A stretch of DNA of 64,000 bases, taken from Rhynchopus euleeides. Taxonomy: Eukaryota > Euglenozoa > Diplonemea > Diplonemida > Diplonemidae. Shown in pieces: positions 30,434-42,095 of this stretch. The notes below the pieces were generated by a model. That model was not told the DNA's origin, did no database searches, and was given only the letters and a program-made list of their open reading frames with translations. Within the stretch, counting starts at the first letter, position 1, and every line of letters begins with the position of its first letter. Position numbers and translations under genes: made by a program. The stretch covers positions 1,054,001-1,118,000 of the forward strand of contig OY723280.1 of the NCBI GenBank assembly GCA_963210315.1. Reading direction: 5' to 3'.

Positions 30434-33400
30434 GGTGGCTGAATTGTTTGGCTTGCGGGGGGCTGATCAGCCGTGACAGTTTGCTTGAGGGAGGGTGCGT
30501 GGGGTTCAAAACCCCATGGGTGGGTTGGGGAGGTAGGGGGGTTGGTTCGGATGGGTATCCCGCGTACGTTTTTGAAAGATGTCTGCAAAGTACCACCGCT
30601 GTGTTATGGGAAGGAATGGGTTCGAAACCCATGGGTGGGTGGGTTGGGGTGTTTTTCTTTTTTTTGTTTTGTTTCTGATCGTCGAATCCCGCTCCCCCCG
30701 TTCTCCTCCTCCTCTCCTGATTCTGCCTTTCCTTTCGAGCCGTCCGCAATCGAGTCGAATTGGTGGAATATTTGTGTCTGCGCACCGTCTGCCTCACTCG
30801 CGTGTGATGCTTGCCGGGTGTGTCGTGTAAACCAACGAATTGCATTGGGTAGACCGCATGGGTGTGTCTGCCGGTAATGCTTCAGCGACCTTCGTAGAAA
30901 ACCCCCCCCCCCCCGTCGCAGTGACCACTCTCACTGCGGCTGTAAGGGGCACGGCCGAAACCCGTTCAAAATCGTTTAGAAGAGTGGGTGTCGATATGTT
31001 ATATCGAGCTCCTGATTTGTGGTGGTGTCGTAATAGAAGAGAGTATTGGGTGATCTGGGATGCTTGGCCATCCTCTGCCAGTAAATTTTGTCAGCATCGC
31101 AAGAAGAGTGTTAACCAAAAATGTGTATGTCACACGTCTGGTCGTCTCGTGCCGCCAAGCTGTGCGCATGTCGATCAGCCACTTCCGCGTGACCCGCTCA
31201 CCCTCCCACCCACCGCCTCGTGTGTGTGTGGGTGTATTTCTCTGTTTTGTTGATCCTTCTCCAACCGAACTGTCTACATATGCCTACCTCCCCACTCCCA
31301 TTTCTTCGCATCGTGTGTCGGCAAGAGCAATGTCGCCCCTGTTATTTTTTGGAGCCACTATCGACCAAGCGGAATACTGTACCCCACGAAATCGCGAAGT
31401 AGCGAAGGAAGATCAGGGAGGTTTGTTTGTCCGAAAGCTGTGCAATGGGTCGTGCGCACTTCCCAAGAGGGGATCTCCGCTTGCCTGTTTGCGGGTTTGA
31501 AGTCACTAATGGCCCCATTTTACGTGTGGTGTGTAGGGGAATTTTTCGACAGCCGCGGAGCCCAGCTGTCTTCAGACCAGGCCCTGTCCGTTCCTGTGTA
31601 TTTCTAGAGTGGCGGAAAGATGCTCGCAGACCGCCTCACGGCCTGCAACAATATGGTCTGTCCTGGGTCTCCGTTTCGTGTATCGGGGAGGGTGTTTGGC
31701 CAGACATTCCTTGTTCTGGCCTTGATTCTGTTTCTTTCTGCATTGTTATGGGTCCCCTTTCTAACGGCAATGTTGTAAGCGTACCCCATCACACATGTAC
31801 ATAATCGATACTGCGAGCTCACAGTAGGTGTCGTCGCGTGAACCAAACAGGTAAATGTCTGATCGAAGCTTTGCATATCACTGCCTTGAGAAAATCAGCG
31901 CCTCGAAATTACTGCTGATTTGTGCAAATGCTCACAAAAAAACTCAAGTCAGTATCTATGTAGTCCACTAGTTTTTTCGTTTCCATCTTTTTGTGACTGT
32001 CGGGTGGAAAAATGTAACAGAAGTGCCAGATGTTTGTTCGGCAGACTCCTCGATGCCCCTTGCGCTAGAATCCCCGGGGGGTTGGATTTTACGCGAACCC
32101 ACAAACCCAAATGGGGACGCCCCCTCCTCATGCCGTTTCCCTGTGAACATCTTTTTTGCACACACACCGACCACATGTCATTAGTGCCTCGAAAGGCCTC
32201 TGTCCATTGCATCTCAAAATGCCTCACAATGCGAAGCCCTACTTTTCGCAGGCCTTCTATCGAGAATTCGGCGCAACTCAACTTGGGAGACTTTCTGTGC
32301 CTTTTTTGCCGGATCTTTCTGCCCCACTCACACTGCACTTCACCCGACTGCGGTAGCAGTGTATACAATGAGTGGGGTGTCTGCGTTCCAACAAATAGCT
32401 TTCGGCAGTCATTGTTTTGTTTGTTTTGTTGGGAAGTTTTGCTGTCACTTCACGACCCGATGGAGGGGGCACAGAGAGTTTTCTTTTTGCATACACGTTA
32501 AGTGTTCTAAGAAACCAGACATAACCAGAAGACCAACATCATGTTCGTGCTAGCACTTTTCCCTTTTGTCATCACACCCGTGCGCCAAAACAGGTTAGGC
32601 CTTATATTTGGCTGCGTTCAACGAAAAAAGACACTTCTTTCCGGAGTTTAGCTAGCACGATTCAGTTGGGCGATTCATTTGTCTGGTTTTGCTACTTCCG
32701 CCATTTTTCCTCCCTGTCACCAACACCATTGCGGGGGGGCTTTTGGTTGAGATCATTGCCAGGCAAACCTGACGTTGTCTTGGTCTCAAGCCGACCCGTG
32801 CTCTTTCTTTCTTCGTTTCATTCTGCAGATCCCGTTCTCTTCCGCCAAGGCTGACGACAGTCGTTAGCTGTGCCTTTTCATTCAATGCCGTTTCCTTGGC
32901 ATGCTCTGATTGTTCAATCATAGCACGAACCTGTGGGTGGTATTGCTGTCCCAAAAAAAAACAGAGTTGGGCAGGTGAACCTCAGAGCCCTTTGAGATTT
33001 TTTTTGGGGTGACAGCATCACCATCTTCGTCCAGAATGTTTCACAAAAAAAATGTTTGGTAATTTCTTTGGTATCTCGGACGATCTCAGGAGATAAGGCC
33101 GGTGCTGAGGGGAACACCACCGCCTTCTGGCAACGTTGTGTCCACCGAGTATCCTCAAACACCGCTAGTCTCTGGTTGTCGATCCCAAATAAATCGCATT
33201 TTTATTCGTTTCTCTTTTTCCAATTTCAACTGGCGTCCTGCACGTGGCCATAACCGGAGAGCCGAGACGGGTCATCGTGCCACATCTCCTCTCATCTTAT
33301 GCACACGTCATTTTTTTTCGCTGTTCTGATCTTACACCCGGCTGCATGGGCATGCCCAGCCAAGCCAACTGACGGGGCTGTCCACTAGGCGGGGGCAGTT

Positions 33401-34730
33401 TGTCAAATCCAAAAAAGAAATGAGCATTCTCGTCTCTGGCCACACCCCATGCCCTCCGCTCCCCATCCATCTGGACTCCTGTGCGAGCTCATTTGACACA
33501 AAGACATGCCAGGCAGCAGCCTTCTTGCTCGACATTCTAACTCGTCCTCCCCCACACCACCGGTCAATATGCTGCTGGCTTCGTTGTTTCAAAGGTCTGG
33601 TTGTCTCGGAGGTCGTCTGGCCAAAGCTGGTGGCCGTCGATCCCAAAAGGCCATCGATACCAAGAGATGCCAAGAAATGTGTCCCTGCCACTCTCACATG
33701 CACCTCGTTCACTCTCCTGAATATTGGTCACTTTGCAGGGCATCCCGACCCCCGACCCCATTTGTCACACCCGTTTAAGTAGGAGGTGTGGAGAGGTGGA
33801 GAGGCAATGCACCAAAGGTGTTCGAGGGTAGAGTGAGGGTGGACATGGTGGGCTGCATCGTTCCCGATGGGGCACCATCCAGAGGCAACCGTTTGGCAAC
33901 CAGCTGGCAAGCCGAAATTTTCACCCCCCCAGCCGTTCAATGCAATCTACACCGCCCTGCGCATTCAGGATGGAAGTTCTCTGTCGCCACTTAAACCACT
34001 GTCAATGTGAAGACCGGTGGTGTGCGATACGTGCAGTGTGTTGAAACAAAAGGCCAAGCGATGGCCAAAATATTCGTTCATAGTTGTTCAAGGGAGCCCC
34101 GAGGACACCGTCATGTGACTGGGTGTCCTCCAACGCATTGTCGCCCGGATATGCGCACAATTTAGCCCAGGACATCTCTGGGCTGTGAATCTGTCGCATT
34201 CCCAACCACCGCCCCCATTTTTTAATACCCCGCTGCACAAACTATTCAGTTATTTTGTGTGAACAAGCGGGTGCCTTGGTTTTTTGTCGCCCCATCATCT
34301 GCTGGTTGGTCTGTTCGTTGGGCCAAAACAATGGCGCGCGTGTGTGTGGCTGATAAGCAAGTGAAGGGTGTGTACGTCGAAATCGAATAGTAGCTTCACG
34401 TCACCCTTTTGAGAGTAATGCGCTGGGATAATCGCTCCAAATGCAGAAGTGAGTGCCCTACAGTACAGGTGTCACACTGACGCAGTTGGTCACAGAGTGA
34501 ATGCCCAATGTCAAAGGCTGCAGCAAGAGGGGAAGCTAGTAACCATATGATTGGGGCCATGGCGGTTGTTGATCATATTCACAAAAGAAACCAACCTTGA
34601 CTCAACCATTGCGATATCCAGTTTTTTTCCAAGTGAGAAATGTGAATCCAATGTCCTGGTGGCTAACAAGAGAATACCGGGATCCCGGAATGTCGAACCT
34701 GTGCCCCCCCCCCCCCCCCCCCAGGGAATC
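30434..34730. other. Intergenic, no intact gene
   Basis: About 4.3 kb with more balanced base composition than the gene regions. Two short palindromic strings with a TTCAAAA or TTCGAAA loop (30502-30518 and 30616-30632) lie just after the PH gene. A segment at about 32290-32480 is a diverged copy of sequence at 55425-55600. A C-run stands at 34704-34722. I see no coding frame with domain content. Confidence 0.45.
32290..32480. repeat. Dispersed repeat, copy 1
   Basis: Shares, in order, ACTTTCTGTG, CCCACTCACAC, GAGTGGGG, TGCGTTCCAA, GGCAGT, GTTTTGCTG and CACTTCACGA with the segment at 55425-55600, with substitutions and small gaps. Its class is unknown. Confidence 0.55.
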
Positions 34731-34860
34731 CACACGGTGGGGTACGACAACCAGAGGGTAACCCTTTTCGGTACCCAAATCGGCCGAAAATCCGATAACG
34801 CATTTAGGTACCCTGGGTACCGAATTTAGGTACCCCCACCCCCGAAAGTTGGAAAATCTG

Positions 34861-34972
34861 TGGGGGGACCTTTTCAAAATTTTTTTTTGGGGTGGGCCTA
34901 TTTTGGACATTTGGACCCATTTTCAAAGGAATTTTTGAATTTTGAGCCCATTTTGAACCCTAAAATGGCTCA
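34861..34972. repeat. GGGGGGACCTTTTC dispersed repeat, copy 2
   Basis: GGGGGGACCTTTTCAAAATT is followed by GGGGTGGGCCTATTTTGGAC, TTTTCAAAGGAATTT and CCTAAAATGG. Near-identical sequence is at 36735-36843 and a more diverged copy at 17537-17653, all in the same orientation. Confidence 0.75.
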
Positions 34973-35139
34973 TCGAAATATTTCTGCAAAAATCCGGGCC
35001 AGAATGCCAAAATCCATGGTTGCATAGCGGCCGTTTTAAAAAATCCCTTGTATTTTGTGGACTTGCAAAAACGGCCGCTGATTTTCAGCATTTTAAAAAA
35101 CGGCCGTTTTTTTTACCTGGGAATTTTGTATGGGGCGTG

Positions 35140-36310
35140 GGTCAGCAGGCGAGATCCCACCACCAGGAGTGCCTCCCCACTGCAAGGGATACCCTGCAGC
35201 AAGCATTGTGAGCGCGCCTTCAAGTATGATGCGAAGAGTTCAGACTTCGTGGACCACTTTGACGGACCGCGCCATATCAAGAAGAAGAAGAACGCAGCGT
35301 TGAAAGTGCAGAGCCAGGGAAACAGCTGGCGCTGTCGGAGTGCGATACCCTCAGTGGCAGGCTTGCAACTTCGGATCGCCCGGGGTGCGTTGTTCACCGG
35401 ATCACCGGCTGGCATGGTGCATGATGCTGTCAAGAAGTGTGTCCCGAGGAGGGGCTGAACATGGTTGCGGCCAATCTAGGCACGTGTGTCGTGGATGACC
35501 GTGCAGGCAGAGGTGGGTGTCGCTCACTGGCATCAGGGCTCTTCCGACAGAGCTTTCCCTTGATCTCGGCGACAGCACCCCGGATGAGAAGGACACCGCC
35601 TTCGCTGATTTATTCCCGAAGGCACGGGCGATCATCCCGGGCAATATGCAGCACCAGCTGGATGGGTTCACGACCGCACTGGCGCTGAAGGATGTGCTGT
35701 GCCACATCTCTGACGCAGCTGAGAGGGAGAAGCAGGCGAGCAAGACGGCACCACCGGCCGTGCGATCCCGCTTCTCTCCGACACACACTACCTGCACCGC
35801 TTGAGTGGATCTGCACCTTGCACCACGTCCCCGGGCATTTATACAATCTTCCGGGCACGCTGCAGGACAGCGGCCCTGCTACGTGTGCGTCGCTTCTGCG
35901 GTTGGCAGAGATGCCCACGAAATCGCTGGGCTCGAGTCCCACCTGCAGGCCGCCGTCCGCCTGACGGCACCCCTCGCATCGCTGCTCCAGAAGTACTGCG
36001 ATGCGCAGCTGGGTGTGCCAACGGCGTGCCCCTGTCGATGCAGTGTACACCGACATTGAGAATGTCATCGAGAAAGTGTCTGAGGTGGGGAAGTACGACC
36101 CCCCAGTGCCCCTGGCAGGGGAGCTGGCCTGGGCTGGCGACCGCAGCTGCGCAGAAGGTGGGACGGCACGGAATCAGGGAAGTCCTTCTGGTTTGCGGTC
36201 CGCCGTCTGTGCCCGAGCGCGTACGGCCGCATGGGTCGTAGGGGTGTCAGAACCCCGGTGCCACCTCCCCTCTGTTTCGGGGAGGTCACGAGCGGGGCCT
36301 GGGTGATCTA
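35140..36310 (+). pseudogene. Broken transposase-like coding remnants (BED-finger, hAT-like)
   Basis: Coding-like pieces lie in different frames with stops between them. At about 35180-35320 there is CSKHCERAFKYDAKSSDFV followed by DHFDGPRHIKKKK, a CxxxC...HxxxxxH zinc finger like the BED finger of hAT transposases. At 35517-35790, LGDSTPDEKDTAFADLF and LDGFTTALALKDVLCHI follow, then about 35920-36100 with LQAAVRLTAPLASLLQKY and YTDIENVIEKVSEVGKYD. Frameshifts separate the pieces. Assignment to hAT rests on the finger alone. Confidence 0.4.
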
Positions 36311-36734
36311 CGACTAGGCCACCACGTTCCGAGGGTGTGCTGGATTTCTGGGACAACCCGGGGGCGAACCGGGCTGCTACACTCCTCTCTGCTCTCGGGT
36401 GTCTGCTGCTTGTCGAGCGACAGGCAGGGCGGAAGCCATTTTTCTTTGTACAGTCGACAGAGAATCGCAGTGCCCAATGTCATGTGCAGGCAACAGGGAG
36501 TTGTCAAGTGTGTTTCCTCAGCTCGGTACGGTAAGCAGGAGGCGAATCTCCAAAGGAAAATAGGAGGGGGAAAAAAACGGCCGTTTTTTCGCCAACAAAA
36601 CATGAAAACGGCCGTTTTTATATTTCGGTAGCGGGAACTGAGGTAGTGAATTCTCAGAAAATCCACTCCCTCCATGACGGCCGTTATGACACTATGAAAA
36701 TCTGAGAAAATCTGGAAAATTCTGAGAAATTCTG

Positions 36735-36843
36735 TGGGGGGGACCTTTTCGAAATTTTTTTTGGGGTGGGCCTATTTTGGACATTTGGGTCCCTTTTCAA
36801 AGGAATTTATGAATTTTGAGCCCATTCGTTGCCCTAAAATGGG
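36735..36843. repeat. GGGGGGACCTTTTC dispersed repeat, copy 3
   Basis: Near-identical to 34861-34972. Together the two copies flank the coding scraps at 35140-36310 as direct repeats. Confidence 0.75.
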
Positions 36844-39689
36844 ACCGCGGATATCTAGCTCCTGCTGAGGACCTGGGTACATGGCCAAATCAGCCAGAAA
36901 TCTCAGGTTTTCGTAATGCAATTTGGGTTCGCGTGCTGGTATCGCAGCCTGGCCCCGAGGGTCCATACCGTGAGTAACCGGGCCCGCTATCCTACACTCG
37001 TTTTTTCCTAGGTTTTCGTCAGCTGATTGAGGGTGTGATATGAGGGTTCTATCCAACAAGGATATCAAGGCGGCACTTCAAAGCCCTGCCAAGGACAGCG
37101 CCACGTGGGTGTGTGCTTCTGATGTATGTTATGTCATCATGTGAAACCCTCCCCAGCGTGTGCCAACATCCCTGACACGCTCACGAAAAGCATGACACGG
37201 AGAAAGCAGGTGCCGAAACAACCTGCCGAGCACACGGGTGGTGTCACGTTGATCCACGCAGCGATCTCCCATGACAGGAAGCCTTGTGGCCACGGCAGAG
37301 TGCCGCAGACTGTGGGAGAGGTGTCGCCAGTCCTTGAGGTTGCAGTGTGTCATCAGACTAAAACCCGTGCCTTGTTCACCCTGTTATTCACCCCTGTGAG
37401 GTTGATCCCATATCGTTGCCTGCTTTGGGGCCTGAAGGACATAGGGGTCCAACCGGCACTTGAGCATCGCAAGGCCTGAGCGGCTGTGTGGCAGGTTTTC
37501 ATTGAAGGGCCAAATCCCCCCTTTTCTGGGTGAAAAGTGTTGTGCGTCGTTCAGTATCTTGCGCGAATCGCTTTCGACACCACCATCAAACCACCGCAAA
37601 AGAACAACCCATCTTCTGGAGTGTGATTTCTGGTGGCGGGGTAGGATGGGTGAGTGGGGTGTGACGGTGCAACGACAGTCGAACTTCTTCGAACACAGAA
37701 CACCCCACCAGCCTGCCGGGCGTGTGAAGTGTTCGCAAGGATCCGCACGGTGAAAAGTTTCCTGAGTTGGCTACGCCGAACTTACAAAATGGCAAGGTGT
37801 GAGTGTCGCTTGTTGCGACCCACTGGCTGGACGAGTTCTCTTTTTGGGACAAGACCACACACAACAAGAAGGTTGTCACAGGGGGTCTTCGCTGGTCGTT
37901 ATTCTTCGTCAATCTTCGTCAGTTTTCACTATTTCAACAGTAAATACACCAAGATGCACTGACGACCATCCCGTAGCGAAGACCCCCACAGTGAAAAAGA
38001 TAGTTGGCAGCGCTTTGGGTGACAAACACAATCTACCTTGCCTTGTTGTTATGACTGTGCGCACATTCACACCAACCTTCATCAGCCAAGCCACGTGAGG
38101 TTTGTTCACCCGGGTTTGGCGCACACACAACGCCTTATCTTTTAAACGTCCAATGCAACACTCACAGCATCGAGGCCGAGTGTTTCTCGTAGTATTTTTC
38201 GAGGGAAATCCCCCCAAAAAAGGACACATCCGTCCGAGGGCACATGAGTGCGAGACAGCTCCCAATAAAAAAACCCCAGACCTACCGCACATCACTTCTG
38301 GCGTTCGGAACTCGGTTTGTTTTGGGGATTGCAATCTCTTCGATTCTGCAATAAATGAGGTTTTGCTCTGAGTGAGCGGATATAACTGGTGAAAATGGGT
38401 ACAGTGGTCTGAATCTGGAGGTTGGGTGCGGGTTGTGTGTTCCGCATCATCCCTACAAACCAAACCAAGCCGATTGACACCGAACATTTTGTCTGACCTG
38501 CACCCTTTGTTTCCTGCCTGCCTGCCTGTGTTGTGCTGCACCTGTGCCTCCCTGTTCTGTATTTTGTACCCTCAGCGGGTTCACGATACAGGGCAGTCCA
38601 CTCCCCAAAAATCACGGTCTTGACGCCCATTCCATCCACTTTCAGTGGATGTGTTTGGTATTTCCGAATGGAATTTTCCAGCGTCAAGATTACAAGAACA
38701 GGGTCAGTCACTTCTACCGTAGCTGCGATGCCGGTAGTTGTGCAGAAATGATCTTTTCGACGGACGCGACGCCTCCCCAGCTTGCCTGTGTCTGTGTTGC
38801 CATAGCCATGTGACAGATATTCACATAACGAATGTACTGTCACACCGCAAGGGGCTTTGGACAACGTTAAACAACAGTACACTTGCAGGTTTGGGTCAAA
38901 AATTCCAATTTCCGCTGGTCACGGGCCCCTTTCAAAACATTGACCACCTTTCGAGAATTTAGTTCTGCACCATGGATTCGAGGGACTGCGATGATTCGGA
39001 ACCGAGGATGAAGACTACTGGGAAGGAACTGTGTGCTCTCTTGAAGCACTGGAATCGGCGAACTTGGACGGAACCTAAGCGCGACAGGTGAAGGGGCATC
39101 CCGAACAAAGGCATACAAAGTGGCTCTGGAGATATTGTTGCATCTGCGACACCCTGTCTTACATCCCGCCTGGGCTCTGATCTTCACCTATAGCAATGAC
39201 TAAATCCCTATCCGGGTACATGAAGCTTTTGTAGGTACATTTAAACTTGCGAACCTCTCAACGACCTGTTAATCGCCTTGTACCGAAATCTGACCCTGGG
39301 CTTCGGCCCTCACGGCATTCAGCGGGTGACCCGATGCCGGTGTGGATGGAGAAGTGCACAGTTCTGAAACAGTAGTAGTCCCGAGATGAAGTGGTGCAAG
39401 AACTCAAAAACTGTTTGCCTTTGGTCAAGGCCCCCTTTCCAAAAATTTGACCCGCGCAGTGGTGGCCAGTCCTGAGAACCAACAGTAGCATAAGCCTACG
39501 ACTGGTCCAGGACGAGGCCGACCCTGTATATAGCCTGTGTATGACTACCCTGTCATACCAGGCTGCTGCTAGTTGGCCACAAGCCACTGGCAGACCATGA
39601 CCCAGGGTACCGAATTTAGGTACCCCAGGGTACCTAAAAAATGGGTTACCCACAGGGTCCGACATCGGGTGTCGTACCCCACCGTGCAG

Positions 39690-40467
39690 AACAACGGGTT
39701 GGGGGGTTTTGATTTCTTACCCATCCCAACTCATGATTGAGGCACCGTCCCTTGCCCGTCACTGGAAACATGGCCAATGAGCGCGCCAGCAAAGAAAGCC
39801 ACAATGAGGGAGTGCGGCCCCAATACAAAACAAACCAAAGCGGCCGGCACAGGTTGGACAATAAAGGGATGTGGCCTTGGCGCCGCCACCCCGGCCACTG
39901 TCGGATTTCATTCAGCATTCTGTTTTCATCTGTCGCTGCAAGGCTTCTTCAAACAACTCCATCCCTCTCGTGATGTATGACTGCCTCTGCTGCTGGTTCC
40001 ATCATTTGTCTGGGACACAGCCTATGTAATTTCCACGGGCAGTGCCGAAAAGTAGACATCGAGTCACTGCATTCCTCGCGAACCGAACAACCATTTTTTT
40101 GGATTATTTTTTGCATAGTAACCGCAGGCCACAACGAGATGTGGGGACGATCGTATGATATCACCCTGCAGACCGCAGAGCGGATGCTCCACACACAGGC
40201 AGATATTTAGTGCAGTGCTGTACACTGCAGCTACTGGGCTGTCAAGTGAAAAGGAAATACGATATCAGGCTTGCCGGGGTTCCCTCAGCCCTTCACTCGC
40301 CGTGCCGAATTTACCCTTCTTCGAATCCGTGATCCCGTTCTGGATACAGTAGCCACTCACCCCACCCCTCCAACCCCATCCGCCCAGTTAGTTTCTCGCA
40401 ATATTCCCTGGGGCGAAAAATATCCAACATGCCTTCTCATGCAAATCGCATTCTTTCCTTTAACCCT
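39690..40467. other. Intergenic between transposons, no gene seen
   Basis: About 0.8 kb without a supported frame or recognised repeat. It ends in TTTAACCCTTTAACCC, which contains two overlapping TTAA target sites. Confidence 0.35.
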
Positions 40468-41280
40468 TTAACCCTTACAGCCCGGTGGGGGGGCGACTTA
40501 ATTCACCAAAATCCGGGATTTTGGCCACCTTCCCCAGGAAGGATTTTTCTACTCCACCAAAATCAGAATTTCTTTTTATGGTGAACTGCGTTGTTTCAGA
40601 ACGATCCGAGAATCAACTTTTTTTTGAGAAATTTTTTTTTTCACGGCAGGCCACTCACAATGACCACCCAAAATATTTTTCGCCGGTTTGGGACCCAACC
40701 ACATATCCGAACCAGACCCCCAGATCTGAGAAAAATGTCAGAAAAATGCGTTTTTCAGGCAGAACGAGTCGACGTGAGACAAAAGTCGGAGTCGACGCTC
40801 GTCACCAGGCAGCTTGACATGTTCAAGCTGCATCTGCAATGATGATCTGGAATGAGACCTGTGAAGGCCAGTACAAGGACTGGCTGCAGGACGCAACTGT
40901 TCTGCCAGCAAAGACAGGACTACTGGTCAGCATGCTCTGATGACCGCTACTCAGACTTGAAGAAAGTGGCGGTCGGCACTCTCATAGCACCTTTTGTGGT
41001 CTGACTCGAGCACTTCAGCCGGGCGTTTCCTCTCTGCAGAAAGCGACGAGGTGAGATGGCACTGCAAGGTGCTAGACGTCCCCTGTCAGTGGCTGACTTC
41101 ACACCCTGTGAAAAGCAGAACGAAGAGAACTGTTTGCTGACTGCTTCCACCTGAGGAACCCCTGGGTTTTCCCCCATATATCCCCCATATGGGGGAACAG
41201 GACTTGAAAAACCCCCCATATTCCCCCCATATTTTCCCCATATTTTTGGCCTTCCCCATATGGGGGTACAAGTATGCCTA

Positions 41281-41562
41281 GGGGGGGTCATAAGCCCGTA
41301 CAAAACCAAAATTTTCGACATACCATCAGAGCCGCCCTAATACCTACTGCCCTAATACCTAGGTACAAAGGCAAGGTACGAAACTGAGGTACATTTTTTA
41401 GGACCCCAAAAAATCATCACAAAAGTGCGTATCAGGTGTCACAAGTGGGCCCCAGACAGTTTCCGGGGGGGTATGGGTCGGATTTTCGAGTCAGATCAGG
41501 TATTAGGGCGGTTCTGATGGTATGTCGAAAATTTTGGTTTTGTACGGGCTTATGACCCCCCC
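41281..41562. mobile_element. 282-bp foldback MITE (TA target site)
   Basis: The arms 41281-41345 and 41498-41562 are 65-base inverted repeats with a single mismatch, starting GGGGGGGTCATAAGCCCG. TA flanks both ends (41279-41280 and 41563-41564). The first ten bases equal those of the 1.15-kb foldback elements, so the three share a terminus type and probably a transposase source. Confidence 0.88.
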
Positions 41563-41993
41563 TACCCCCCCCCCCCTCCCGTTCCCCACCCCCGTGCCCC
41601 CTTCCCCTTTCTTCCGGTGAATGCGCCAGCGGAGTCGGTCCACGCCCTCGCTGTCAGTCGCTTTCGCCTCTCCCCCCCCTTTACCTCGCCCCCTTTTCCC
41701 CTCACCAGCGGGCTGCCCCTTGTGAATGGTAGACTTGCCTACAGCCCCTTGTTCATGCCGCCAGCACGGAGCCCCACGCAGCTCGACCCCGGCCAGTGCG
41801 CGGTTTGTTTGCCCTAGAGCTTTGTTGTTCGTGTAGTTCATGTTACAGTGCTAAGAGCCCGTAGAAGCAAAAGTAGAACCTGCTGCGCTAGCCCCACCAA
41901 GCAGCCACAGTACGACAGGACGCGCGCAGGCACCGGGCCCCCTCCAGTGGATATCCCCCGTGGCGAAAAATAACTATTTATTACCGTGAAAAC

Positions 41994-42095
41994 AAAGTAC
42001 GGTAAAATCGACGAGGTGGGGTGAGACGGCCACGAGGGGCCGAAGGCCCCGAGTGGCCGTCGAACCCCAACCGAGTCGATTTTACCGTACTTTTC
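41994..42095. repeat. Strong GC-capped hairpin
   Basis: AAAGTACGGTAAAATCGAC faces GTCGATTTTACCGTACTTTT, with inner arms GACGGCCAC and GTGGCCGTC around GAGGGGCCGAAGGCCCC. The pairs span about 100 bases. Related short motifs (TACCGTGAAAAC, AAAACCGTAAAATCG) recur at about 42180-42220. Confidence 0.75.

Larger units (their letters stand above)
34733..39686. mobile_element. Probable large, decayed inverted-repeat element
   Basis: CACGGTGGGGTACGACA at 34733-34749 and its exact inverse at 39670-39686 bound about 5 kb. A second matched pair, GGGTAACCC, lies just inside each end, followed by GGTACC-rich sequence. Only a CA dinucleotide repeats on both flanks, so the target duplication is unresolved. 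The inside is a mosaic with AAAACGGCCGTTTT palindromes, dispersed repeats and broken coding scraps. Confidence 0.5.

Noticed and set aside
30502..30632. Two TTCAAAA/TTCGAAA loop palindromes resembling tRNA T-arms, the second followed by a T-run
   Set aside because: No matching acceptor stem, D-arm or anticodon arm lies upstream of either, so they are not tRNA genes.
37909..38882. Two overlapping minus-strand frames of 196-210 codons
   Set aside because: Lie inside the decayed 34.7-39.7 kb element; no domain, and composition like non-coding sequence.
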